A stretch of 64,000 bases of DNA from Sciurus carolinensis (lineage: Eukaryota; Chordata; Mammalia; Rodentia; Sciuridae): the NCBI RefSeq assembly GCF_902686445.1, contig NC_062213.1, positions 56,245,268 through 56,309,267 of the forward strand, read 5' to 3'. Positions 42,221 through 53,792 of the stretch are shown piece after piece; position 1 is the stretch's first letter; the number at the start of each line of letters is the position of its first letter. A program made the position numbers and the translations under genes. Under the pieces are notes generated by a model. The model was given only the letters and a program-made list of their open reading frames with translations, made no database searches and was not told the DNA's origin.

Positions 42221-44039
42221 TCTCACATCTCCTTCAGAAGGGGAATCTGAGCCAAAGGAAATGTGCACCAATTTCTCTCTCTGCTCACTAACTTAACTAC
42301 TGTCCCTGCTGTCCTTCTTCTTTCTCTCCACCATGTTACTTTATGCCATCTTAACCGTCATGTACACTTCTATCATTTCTCTGTAAACTTGTTCATTGCA
42401 ATGGTTAAGAAAAGCATTCATTATTTACGCTGGGCCAGGTGTTTTGCCACATCTCAGACAGGAATTTTTAGACCACTTATCTTAGCTGACTCTCCCTTTA
42501 TTTTCTCACAGAGCAGGATTCTCATCATTTTCATGCCTACTTATTTACCGTTGCTCTCCCCTCACTATAATGTGAGGCCTATAAATACAAGATTGCTTCT
42601 ATTTTGCTTACTGTTATGTGTTCAGTACCTAGCCAAGTATTAGGCACTAGCTGTCCCTTAAGAAAGTTTGTGGAGGGTACAAGTAAAAGTTAAAGGGATC
42701 ATTTCAATTGCAATGTGATAATCATTGATAGAGGCAAACAGAAGGTGACAGAAGGTGAGAGTAGAGCCATCCAGCCTGGGGAAGTGGAAGGGGATGGAGA
42801 CGAGTTCCAGACAGGTGCCTGCAGGAGGCTTTGGTTGCCTGAGTGGGAGGAGGAGGAAGGCCAGCAAGGAGAAGACAAAAAAGCCTGCCTAGCAGGGAGA
42901 ACAGCAGAGTAGAGACCTGGGCTGGGAAAGAGCTTGGAGTACACAGGAGCTGTGACTGTGACTGGCATTCAGCAATGTTGGAGGTGAAGTTCAAGTGGGT
43001 GTGGTAAGAGGTGTGACCGGTAAGGAGGATAGAGATCAGGTCATGGAAGGTGTGCCTAAGACAATGCAGAGAGAAACTGGCAGTCGTTTAAAGAGCATGA
43101 GATACCTCCAACTGATATGTATATATATATAGCAGATCACCACCTGGATGGGCCTCGAGGCAGAGGATCAGAGTCTGTTCATTTGTGTGCAGGGCCTGGT
43201 GTGCAGGAAGAACCACATCCATGCCGACTGCAAACATGAATCAGTATGGATAGGAATGAAATAAGGACCACGGTGGGCGTGGCACATGTTTGTGTGTGGG
43301 AGAGCAGAGGATGGAGAATGCATTACTCAGACTGTATAACCCCATGAGAGATCCTCAACGAATGTTTCCCGAATGAACCAAAGAACCTTAGGGGCTAGTT
43401 ACCAGAGAAATGTCACACTGGAATTGCTGCAGTGCTTCAGATAATGCAAAATTGAACACAGTGGTTGCTGTGTGCCAGTCATATTAATCAGATTCTATTT
43501 TTGCTCTGGGCTTCTTGTTGTACTGTTTATTCTGTAGTGCCTTCACTGTTGTGCCATTTAAAGACCTGGGTCATTGATTTCCTTAGATTTAACCTACATT
43601 TTTTAAGGTTTTTGTTATAAAAGGAGACAAGAAAATCCAGTGAAGTCTGAATATCTCCTGTAGAAATGGACCACTTACATGGTCCTATAGAATTTCTCTT
43701 TGTGGAGATTAAATGAAATTCATGGGTCTTTACATAAATATATTATTTCAGAGAGTTTCACGTAGCAAAAACCCTTTCTAGATTTTATTGCTGGAGGACA
43801 TGAAAATTTAAGAGTCTAGCACAGCAACTTACTAGTATTCTGGTTGTTGTAAAAATCTTAAGTGATTTATATTTTTTAAACTGAGGTTTCTCATATTCTT
43901 ACCTGTATTGAATTCTTTAGGGATAAGAGTAGAGGATGCCTGATAAGAGGCAAGAAAGTCATTCTGATTTTAATTTAGACTACAGAGGGTTTCTCTTTAT
44001 AAAAATGTTCTTCGGATAACATTAAAACAACAACAACAG
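42221..44039. other. Unique block
   Basis: About 42567-42650 weakly resembles an L2 end. Otherwise unrecognised. The frames at 42263-42643 and 42658-42994 lack domains and overlap on both strands. Confidence 0.45.
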
Positions 44040-44212
44040 AGGGAAATGAGAGGGGAGGGTATGAAAAATAGTGGAATGAGACAGACATCATTACCCTATG
44101 TACATGTATGATCACACAAATGGTATGAATCTACATCATGCACAACCATAGAAACAAAATGATGTACCCCATTTGTGTACAATGAATCAAAATGCAGTCT
44201 GTAAAAAATAAA
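44040..44212 (+). mobile_element. LINE-1 3' end, severely truncated
   Basis: Sense L1 3' UTR: GTGGAATGAGACAGACATCA, ATTACCCTATGTACATG, CCCCATTTGTGTACAATG, then an A-rich tail. It matches the complement of 19330-19470. CAA-type repeats occur on both sides (AACAACAACAAC before, ACAACAACAACAAAG after), so the target was probably a CAA repeat. Confidence 0.85.
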
Positions 44213-44826
44213 AAAAAACAACGACGACAACAACAACAAAGCTTCAAACCATTATTACCTTTAGAAAGACCATTATCAGTTCAAATTCAGTCAAAGTCCA
44301 CTCTAGTTATGCTGAATGGAAAGAGATTTAGGGAAAGTAAGTGCTCAGCAGCACTTAGGAAGTACTGGAGGATGAAAGTCAGAGGGCAGCCACCCGTAGC
44401 TGTGATGGGAGAAAATGAGGGAGTTGCAGCTGCCAGTCAAGAGCCAGGAAGTGGTGGGAAAGGCTGATGCCCAGGGCACCTCTGTCCAGAAGTGAAGGAC
44501 TGTCAGGGGAGCGTGGCTGCAGCAGAAGATGGCGTTTGCCCAAACTGAAATGTCTGCTGCCAATTCCAGAGGGGGAAAAAAGGCATCTGCTTCCCTTCCG
44601 TAGTCCACATCTGATGGAGGTACGTATCAATGGCAGAACCTTCTGAGAACCAGGAGCTCCACTGGTAGAGGACAAGGAAATGTAGTTCACAAGTATCTAG
44701 TCCCTGGGAGGAGTATGGAAGCAACCGGAGTGATGCTGAGTGATATTGGATAATATCTAGCATGGTCATCAGCAGTAATCAAAATACATGTTACTGGTAT
44801 TAGTAGTATTACTGGTATTACCACTA
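44213..44826. other. Unique sequence
   Basis: No feature recognised. Confidence 0.5.
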
Positions 44827-45072
44827 TTATTGATGGCATATATGCTTGAGTAGTTCTTTCAGAAATTGGAAGTAACTTTTATAAATTTGAAGATGTCTAA
44901 AAATATCCTTACCTTCACATTTGATTGACAATTTGGTTGAATATAGAATCCTAGGTTCAAAATTATTTCTATAAGACTTTAAAGGTATTACTCCTTGTCC
45001 TTTTGCATTCAGAGTTGCCCAAAGAGAATCAGAGGCAATTTGATTTTCATTTTTGCCCAGGCAAATTATCAT
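44827..45072 (-). pseudogene. Old LINE-1 ORF1 C-terminal domain remnant
   Basis: The minus-strand frame reads NQIASDSLWATLNAKGQG, then NNFEPRILYSTKLSIKCEG. This aligns with the L1 ORF1p C-terminal region, where the usual text is a TLxARR stretch followed by NFQPRI-YPAKLSF. The sequence differs strongly from the ORF1 at 28827, so it comes from a much older L1 lineage. It is an isolated fragment with no ORF2 following on the plus-left side that I can see. A young ID copy sits directly beside it. Confidence 0.65.
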
Positions 45073-45181
45073 TATTATTATTTCTTTTGGGGGGGGGTGC
45101 TGGGGATCGAACCCAGGGCCTTGTGCTTATAAGGCAAGCACTCTACCGACTGAGCTATCTCCCCAGCCCCTCATTATTATT
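45069..45181 (-). mobile_element. ID SINE with intact pol III boxes and target duplication
   Basis: The ID body is 45097-45170, starting GGGGCTGGGG in sense at 45170. The A box is at 45141-45157 (sense TAGCTCAGTCGGTAGAG) and the B box at 45103-45113 (sense GGTTCGATCCC); both look tRNA-perfect. A C9 run precedes the A-rich tail in sense. TCATTATTATT flanks it at 45069-45079 and 45171-45181. These features mark a recent, potentially transcribable copy related to BC1 RNA. Confidence 0.9.
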
Positions 45182-46295
45182 TTTTAATCTCTGGTGGAAA
45201 TTTAAAGGACCTGATGGTTCAAGATTTCAGCATGTACGTGGGTCTGATCATTTTTCATTCATTCTAGTTCTTTCTATTTGCTGACTCTTGTTGCTCTGCA
45301 GTACCAAGAAATTTTCTGCTTTTTAATTTTCTTCAAGAACTTACCTCCTCAAACCCAAGCAATCTACAAGCACCTTAGATGAATGTTGGAGCCCTCAGTC
45401 CATCCTTCTTTTTTCTTCACATTTCTTTAATAGTAAAAGAAAAAACAATATACTCTCATTCATTTGAAGACATTATTTATTCTTATTTTAAAGTCCTCTG
45501 TTTTCTTCATGAAATCAATTTTAATTTTTCTGCTTCTTTGTTTTTATTTCTGCTTGTTTTGTTTTATTTTAGTGCCTCTGTTTTATAACATTTGTTTTCC
45601 TAAAACATCTGTGATTCTCCGTGGCATTATTTCCTGTATTTTCAAGTTTTTCTGTGTGCCAGCATTTGATTGTTCTTTCTATGCAGCTTAAACTTCACAT
45701 GGGGAATGTGGAGTGTAGCAGGGTGTATTGTGGAGAGAGAAGGTGCAGTTTTGGATTTGTGTTCTTCTTCCCCTTCTTTGGGGTTGGTAGCTGTCTAGGC
45801 TTGACTTTGCCTGTCTGTCCTTAGGGTTGACCCTCACTGCTTTAGTTTTAGCACAGACACAGCTTGCTGACAAGTGCACCAAAACCTGAGAGGGGAAAGG
45901 CAGGTGATCTCAGCTGAACACTCTGTTGCCTGATTTCCCCTGAACCCTAACCTCTTGACTTTGGGCTCAGAGTACCCCCAAATTTCATCTCCCTGTGCAA
46001 TTCATGGCTTCCTCCATATCTGAGTTCAACCATTCTCTGTCCTCCAAAGTTTGCTCAAAATTTTTGGCCTTGGTATGGCATTTCTGTTTTCTGTTACCAC
46101 CATAAAACTGTTTTATCATTAAATATCTTTAATGCCATTTCACACATTTTGAGCAGAAGCAATGAAATGAAGTACACCTGACCCTACATCTTGATCTGAC
46201 TGGTAACATCTCAATTATATTTTAAAAATGTTCTTTAAATCATTTTTGGCATCACTTAAATAAGAGGAAATCAACCGTTACTTTTAGATTTTTGT
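45182..46295. other. Unique AT-rich sequence
   Basis: No feature recognised. Short frames are T-rich chance runs. Confidence 0.5.
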
Positions 46296-46482
46296 TGTTT
46301 GAACCAGGAATTGAATTCAGGGGCGCTCAAATGCTAAGCCACATCCACAGCCATATTTTGTATTTTACTTAGAGACAGGGTCTCACTGAGTTGCTTAGAG
46401 CCTCGCCATTTGAACTCGAGGTCCTTTTGCCTCAGCCTCTTGAGCTGCTGGGATTATAGGCATGCACCACCACACCTGGCTG
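46296..46482 (-). mobile_element. B1-ID chimeric SINE
   Basis: Complement of B1: ACAGGGTCTCACTGAGTTGC, CCTCAGCCTCTTGAGCTGC, GGGATTATAGGCATGCACC. To its left is a decayed ID part (ACCAGGAATTGAATTC, AAGCCACATCCACAGCC). Same architecture as 4338-4520. Confidence 0.85.
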
Positions 46483-46689
46483 CTCTTAGAATTTTAATTA
46501 AAAAATTAATTTTCAAAATACATCTATCCAAAATTACTACACAAAAATTTATCGCACAAAAATTGCAAAGTTGTTCAATCTGCCATGATTCATTACATGT
46601 AAACTTGACCTATGATTGAAAAACCCACTTGTTGATACCAATGCTTGTAAAACCGGGGTGAAGGAAGGTATGGTTACAGTCACTAAAGA

Positions 46690-49600
46690 GATGCTCAATG
46701 GAATGAAATTAGAAATCAAGGATAAGATAAAAAATAGAAGCTTCTCTAACATCTGGAGACTAAATAATACTCTATTGAATGATGAATAGATAGCAGATGA
46801 AATCAGGGGTGAAATAAAAAATTACTTAGAAGTAAATGAGAATTCTGATACAATGTATCAACATCTCTGGAATACTATGAGATTTCTAAAAGGAAAGTTC
46901 ATAGCATTCAGCTCATTCATTACAATAGGAAGACACCAAATAAATAATCTAACAGTACATCTCAAGGCCCTAGAAAAAGAAGAACAAACCAACACTAAAA
47001 TCAGTAGAAGATGGAAAATAATTAGATTCAGAGCTGAAATTAATGAAGATGAAATAAAAAATTTCAAAACAAATCAATGAAACAAAAATTTGCTTCTTTG
47101 GGGGAGAAAAAAACCACAACAAAATCGATAAAACTTTAGCCAAGGTAACCAAAGAAAGGGAAAAAAAAATCCCTCAAAATATTAAAATTCACAATGAAAA
47201 AGGAAGTATCACCACAGATGCTACTGAAATACAGAGGATAATCAGAAAGTATTTTGAAAATTTATACTTCAATAAATTAGAAAATCTTGAAGACATAGAC
47301 AAATATCTAGAGACATATGACCTACGCCAATTGAACAAGGAGGATAAGAAAATTTAAACTGATCAATTTCAAGTAATTATATTGAAGATGCCATCAAAAG
47401 CCTACCAACAAAGAAAAGCCCAGGGCCAGATGGATTCTCAGCTGAGTTCTGCCAGATTTTTAAAGAAGAACTATCTCCATGTGTCCTCAAATTATTCCAT
47501 GAAATAAAAAAAGATGAAACCCTTCCAAACTCATTCTATGAGGCTAGTATCATGCTGATACCAAAACCAGACAAAGACACATGAAGCAAAGAAAACTTCA
47601 GACCAATATACTTGATGAACACAGATGCAGAAATACTTAATGAAATACTGGCAAATCACGTACAAAAACACATTAAAAAGATAGTGCACCATGATCATGT
47701 GGGTTTCATCCCAGGAATGCAAATTTGGTTCAACATATGAATGTCAATAAATGTAATTCATCACATCAATAGACTTAAAGAAAAGAATCACATACTTATC
47801 TCAATAAATGCAGAAAAAGCATTTGACAAAATACAGCACCAATTCATGTTTAAAACACTAGAGAAACTAGGGATAGAAGGAACTTAACCTCAACATTGTA
47901 AAAGTTATATATGACAAACCCAAGGTCACCAACATTTTAAACAAAGGAAAACTGAAAGTATTCCCTATAAAAACTGGAACAAAACAGGGATGCCCTCTTT
48001 TACCACTTCTATTTAACATAGTCCTTGAACCTCTAGCCGGAGCAATTGTTCAAAAGAAAGAAATTAAAGAGATATGAATAGGAAAAGAAGCTCAAACTAC
48101 CTGTTTACCAATGACATAATCCTATATTTAGAAGACCCAAAAACTCCACCAGAAAACTTCTAGAACTCATAAATGAATTTAGCAAAGTAGCAAGTTACAA
48201 AATTAATACCCATAAATCAAATGCATTTCTATACATGAATGATGAATTCACTACAAGAGAAGTTAGGAAAACTACCCCATTCACAACAGACTGAGAAAAA
48301 TAAAATACTTGGAATCAAACTAACAAAAGAAGTGAAAGACCTCTACAATGAAAACTACAGAATGCTAAAGAAAGAAATTGAAGAAGACCTTAGAAGATGG
48401 AAAGATCTCCCATGTTCTTGGACAGGCAGAATTAGTGTTGCCAAAATGGACATACTACCAAAAGTGCTATACAAATTTAATGAAATTTCCATTAAAATTC
48501 CAATGATGTTCTTCACAGAAGTAGAAAAAGGAGTCATGAAATTTATTTGGAAAAATAAGAGATTCCAAATAGCCAAAGTAATTCTTAGCAAGAAAAGCAA
48601 ACCAGGAGGTATCACAATACCAGATCTTAAATTATACTACAGAGCTATAGCAAAAAAATAGCATGTTATTGGTACCAAAACAGACATGAAGACCAATGGA
48701 AAAGAAAGATACAGAAACAAACCCACATACAGTTATCTGATACTAGATGAAGGTGCCAAAAGCATACATTGAAGAAAAGCTAGTCTCTTCAACAAATGGT
48801 GCTGGGAAAACAAAAATCTATATGTAGTAGAATAAAATTTAACCACTATTTCTCACCCTGCACAAAACTCAACTCAATGTGGATCAAAGACCTAGGTATT
48901 AGATCAGAAACCCCATAGCTTCTAGAATAAAACACAGGCCCCCAAACCCCAACATGTCAGCTTAAGAACTGAATTCCTCAGCAGGACTCCTAAAGCACAA
49001 GAAGTAAAATCAAGAATCAATAAATGGAATGGTATCAAACTAAAAACTTCTTCACAGCAAAGGAAACAATCAAGAGTGGTAAGAAAAAGCCTACAGAATG
49101 GGAGAAAAATCTTTGCCACCCATACCTCAGATAGGGTATTAATTTCCAGGATATGCAAAGAACTCAAAAAACTTAACATAAACAAACAAACAAAGAAACA
49201 AACAAACAATCCTGCCCCCCACAAATAACCTGATCAGTAAATGGGAAAAGGAACTAAACAGACACTTCTCAAAAAAAGAAATATGGTCAATGAATACTTG
49301 AAAAATTTGTTCCACATCTTTAGCAATTAGAGAAATACAAATTAAAACTACACTGAGATTTCATTTCACTCCAGTCAGAAAGGCAATTATGAACAATACA
49401 AGTAACAATATTAAATGTTGGTGAGGATGTAGGGAAAATGGAGCACTCATACACTGTTGGTGGGACTGCAAATTAGTGCAACCATTCTGGAAAGCCATAT
49501 GGAGATTCCTCAAAAAACTAGGAATAGAAGCACCTTTTGACCCATTTATTCTATTCCTTGGTACATATCCAAAGGAACTAAAATCAGCATACTGCAATGA

Positions 49601-50115
49601 CACAACCACATTAATATTTGTAGCAGCACAATTCACAATAGCTAAGCTATAGAACCAACCTAGATGCTAATCAACAGATGAATGAATGAAGAAAATGTGG
49701 TATATATGCACAATAGAGTATTACTCAGTCATAAAGAAGAATGACATTCACTGCTAAATGGATGGATGTGGAGACTATCATGCTAAGTGAAATAAGCCAA
49801 TCCCTCCAAAATCAAAGGTTGAATATTTTCTCTGTTATGTGGATGCTAACCAACAATAAGGGAGAGGGAGATGAAGAATAGCAGCTCAGTGGATTAGACA
49901 AAGAGGAATGAAGGGAAAGGAGGGGGGATGGGAATTGGAAAGACAGTGGAATGAATCTGACATAACTTTCCTACGTACGTATGTGAATACACCACAGTGA
50001 ATCTCAACATAATATACATCCACAAGAATGGTATTCTAATTAGAATAAGATCCATTCCATGCTTGAGTTAACATATAAAAATAGATTCTACTGTCATGTA
50101 TAATTAAAAAGAACC
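46690..50115 (+). mobile_element. LINE-1, 5'-truncated and decayed
   Basis: It begins inside the ORF2 endonuclease region (equivalent to residues near 242 of the full-length copy: KLEI, then [14 protein letters not shown]) and continues through reverse transcriptase to the C-terminal tail and 3' UTR. The longest open stretch is 48239-48661, with [39 protein letters not shown] and [15 protein letters not shown]. Numerous stops and frameshifts show it is old. At the Cys motif (about 49455) it reads TGT TGG TGG GAC TGC, with Trp retained. An AAAC microsatellite lies at 49180-49209. Confidence 0.95.
49180..49209. repeat. (AAAC)n microsatellite inside L1
   Basis: Imperfect AAAC units within the decayed ORF2 tail, absent from the other copies, hence an expansion after insertion. 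Confidence 0.85.
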
Positions 50116-50135
50116 CCTTATAAAAAAAGAGAGAG

Positions 50136-51021
50136 ATGTGAAGTACTTTACACAGAGGCAATAGGAAGGATGGCTTGAAGCCATCTCAGGAATTGGCAAG
50201 ACCACACCTATTGGAGGCTCAAGGGTGTAAAAGTAAAAATTCCTGTGAGAAGAGGCTATGGGGGCACACTGCTTGCACAGGGAGGCTTAGAAAGCTGTTT
50301 CCAACTGTGATCCCTGGAGGTTTGGCTACTGCTCAAGATGGTGGCAGACTTTGGTGTCATCCACATGGTACTGGTTCTGCAGAAATGCAGGATGCTGGAG
50401 TTAGGAGGTCATGGAGGTTTCCACTTAGATTTAAAAGGAAAGCCAGCAAAATGTAACAGGGTCAGAATCCCTGCAGGCATTGCCTTAAAGAGTAAGGCAT
50501 GAAGATGTGAAAAGAAACCTGAACCTGCAGTGGAGACCACCAAGATTAAGAGATGCCAGTAATGTGGAATGTCTGCTGAGGAAAGCCACTGAACTCAAAC
50601 AAAAGCAAGAGAGAGGCCATGTGGCCTGCAACCAGCAAGGGCATAGTTGTGGAGCTACACAAACCCTTTGGAGAGAACATCATGATGCCATGCACCTAAG
50701 ATGCTGGACATGGTGCTATAGGACTTGTTTTCCCAGCTGGATTTTGGTCTTGCTTTGTTCCCACCACTTCCTTCTATGCCCTTATTTCTTCCTTGTGGAA
50801 TGGGGATGTTTACTCTGTGCCATTGCATATTGCATAGATATATATTTTTTGATCTTACAGGGGCTCATAGCCAAGAGTTTGGCTTGAGTCTCAGATGAGG
50901 CTTTGGACTTGGACTTTTGGGCAATGCTGGAATTCTTAAATACTGTGGGGACTCTTGGAAATGGACTAAGTGCATTTTGCATTGTGAGATGGACATGAGC
51001 TTTTGCAGGGCAGGGGCAGAA
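50136..51021 (+). mobile_element. MaLR internal region
   Basis: The text preceding the LTR follows the ERVL-MaLR internal sequence: GCCATCTCAGGAATTGGCAAG, TGGAGGCTCAAGGGTG, TGCTCAAGATGGTGGCAG, ATGAGGCTTTGGACTTGG, then GGGCAGGGGCAGAAGG just before the LTR. MaLR internals carry at most gag-like sequence; no open frame with a domain is visible here. This is the only MaLR in the window with internal sequence attached. No 5' LTR is seen upstream. Confidence 0.65.
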
Positions 51022-51479
51022 GGTTATGGTTTGGTTGTGAAGTGTCCCCTGAAAGTTCATGTGTGAGGCAATACAGGGATCATCAGAGGTTAAATGAGTC
51101 GTTTATGAGAGCTGCAATCTAACTGGCAGATTAATCCATTTGATTGGTTAAAAATTTGAATGGATTAATGTGTGGTCACTGTGGGCAAGTAGGATATGAC
51201 TAGAGGAAGTAGTTCACTGGGGGAGGGCCCTTGGGGATTATATTATCCCTGGCTACTTGTACTCAAGCCCTCTTTGCTTCCCAGTTGTCATGAACTGAGC
51301 AGGCTTTCCTCCTCCATGCCCTTCTGCCATGATGTTCTGCCTCACCTTAGGCCCAGAACTATGGAGTTGGCCAACCATGAACTCAACCTCTGAAACTGTG
51401 AGTCAAAATAAAACTTTTCTTTCCCTAAGTTGTTCTTGTGGGGTATATTGGTCACAGAGATACAAAGCTGACTAGAACA
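51022..51479 (+). mobile_element. MaLR 3' LTR, rodent type
   Basis: Hallmarks shared with 9830-10292: GGTTATGGTTTGGTTGTG, CCCTGAAAGTTCATGTGTG, AGGAAGTAGTTCACTGGGGG, TTCTGCCATGATGTTCTGCC, ACCTCTGAAACTGTGAG, AATAAAACTTTTC (poly-A signal) and AAAGCTGACTAGAACA. Confidence 0.85.
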
Positions 51480-51520
51480 ATACCTTAAGATTATTTATAA
51501 AATTTTTAAAAATTTATTTT

Positions 51521-51598
51521 TTGTGGTGCTGGGGATTGAACCCAGGATCTTGTGCAAACTGGTTGAGTTTTTTACCACTGAGCCACATCCCCAGCCTT
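51521..51598 (-). mobile_element. ID SINE
   Basis: Complement of ID: GTGGTGCTGGGGATTGAACC, CAGGATCTTGTGCAAAC, TTTACCACTGAGCCACATCC. Poly-T tail on the left. Confidence 0.9.
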
Positions 51599-52949
51599 TG
51601 AGAATCTGAGTTTTCGTTTCATTGTTTTTACTCCCCACTCTTTTAAAAAGTTGTTTTTTGCATGGTTATAGGCTGCAACTGCAAAAGGAGGGAAATTAAC
51701 TTGTTAAGAAAGTTTATATGTTCTCTTTGTTTTATCTATTCATTTTCATTCATTCACTATGGTGAATAGCAAATCACCAAGCTTTCTGGAAACCGAGGGA
51801 AGCAAGATTGCTACATTGTTTATGAGGCTATAACTGGCAAGTGATATAAAAGCAATTAAAATAGTGAGATCACAGATTTGTGGATTATAGTGGGGAATTT
51901 AGGCTTTCTTCAGGGCAATGAGAAGTTCCCAAAATATTTCAGGAGGAGAAGTAACATGTTAACTCCCAGCTCAGGCTGAAGCCTTTACAACAAATTGGAG
52001 GTGGGTAAACTGTTTTGCAAAAGACTTTTCTGGTTCTAGTCCTTTTTTTCCCTTGCTCTTTGCCTGCATTTGGTGTTAGCTTCATCGCACAAAATGAGAC
52101 AATCCAATCAAAAGGTCATGAGTTAGTTTAATATAGAAGATTGTCTTTCATTCTGTAATATGCTTTCTATAATAGTCATTGCTTGCATTTAATGCGTTTC
52201 CCCACTCCTTTTGTGATCTTCCCACCCCTATGGGTGACTATGCTTGGCTTATAGCTTTGTACTAGAAATGGTGCTTCTTTCTTCTGTAATCATCAATTTC
52301 ATACAGAATGTGTAAACATTAAGTTTCCCAGACAGATAATATTCAAGACTTTAAACTCGGGGGAATCTTAGAATTGCTTTATTTCTTTGGGTGTATAATT
52401 TTCTCATTAATAGTTCATCTACCAGGAGATAATGAAAAAGGTATATCAGCAAAACATCATCCCTGGGCGATGCTTATTGATGAGGGAAGAAGTGGATCAC
52501 ATATGGAAAATCAATGACAGCTGCTTGAATTTGTAACTGATTCTTATTGTTGCGCTGGGCAACAGGTTCCCTCATTAGAGTGAGTGTACATGACCAGCAT
52601 GTTTGTGGCTATAAAAATGGTGAGTAGAAATATATTTACTTATACCTCTCTCTGTTCTGAAAATGATTCTAGATATATGTATATACATACAGATATAGAT
52701 CCTCACTGTAGGCAAAGAGATATTTTTCTATTCCAAAAATATTCTTGTTGCATACAAAAAGATTTGTATTTTGAAAATTAAATTGCTAATAAAACTTGTA
52801 AGAAAATCTCAGAAATTCAGGTATAGTTATAAAAAAATCTTTCACATACTTATTTGAGTTGAGCTATAAAGTTCATGTAAGAAATTCTTGTGCCTCCACT
52901 CTCTCTAGATAAAAATTACAAAAATAACAGATACTTTATAAGTGGTATG
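51599..52949. other. Unique sequence, part possibly conserved
   Basis: Repeat-free. The part 52300-52580 is AT-rich with several binding-site-like words (TGACAGCTGC, CTCATTAATAG) and the X-box-like site at 52549. No exon is supported. Confidence 0.45.
52549..52563. promoter_or_regulatory. RFX X-box-like palindrome
   Basis: GTTGCGCTGGGCAAC pairs half-sites GTTGC and GCAAC and fits GTNRCC-N3-RGYAAC with one mismatch. RFX factors bind such sites. Function is untested. Confidence 0.35.
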
Positions 52950-53155
52950 AACTACCTGACCAGAGTCAGGCATTGATTTTAGTGCTTAAAGTTACTACTT
53001 CATTTACTTTTCACTATAGATTTATGAGATGAGTACTATAATTATCCTCCAATTTATAACTGAGGAAGCAAAAGCAAAAAGAGTTAACCTTCTATTTATT
53101 GTCACATGACTGATAAGTGACAGGGATGGGATTTTGACCTGGACAGTTTGGCTCA
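52950..53155 (-). mobile_element. MIR SINE relic
   Basis: Complement of MIR: AGAGTCAGGCATTGATTTTAG, GAGATGAGTACTATAATTATC, TTATAACTGAGGAAGC, GTCACATGACTGATAAGTG. Confidence 0.75.
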
Positions 53156-53293
53156 AATGTTCATATTCTTGTTCAGTACCCCCTACTCCTGTAGAGTTTG
53201 GGAGCCATCTCAACAATCCAAACAAAAGATGGGGGTAGATTGACAAAAGTGACAGTATATCCATATTTACATCTTAACAGATAGATTTTGAGA

Positions 53294-53747
53294 ATAGAAC
53301 CAATCAATTTTCTTTTTTGTGTGTGTGGTTTCATCACTGTATTATGTAGGTTTTTTAAAAAAAATTTGTTTTAATTAGTCATACATGGCAGTAAAATGCA
53401 CTTTGATACATCATATATAATGGAGTATAATTTCTCATTCTTCTGGATATACATGATATAGAATTCCACTGGTCATATAGTTATATATGCACATAGGGTA
53501 ATAATGTCTGATTCATTCTACTATCTTTCCAACCCCATACCCCTTCCCCTGCCCTTAATCCCCTCTACCTAAAGTAACTCTTCTTCCCTAGCTGCCCTCC
53601 CCATTGTGAATTAGCATCCACATATCAGAGAAAATATTCAGCTTTTGGTTTTTTGGGATTGATTTATTTCACTTAGCATGATATTCTCCGGTTCCATTCA
53701 TTTACCAGCAACTGCCATAATTTCTTCTTTAAGGCTGAGTAATATTC

Positions 53748-53792
<45 letters not shown>

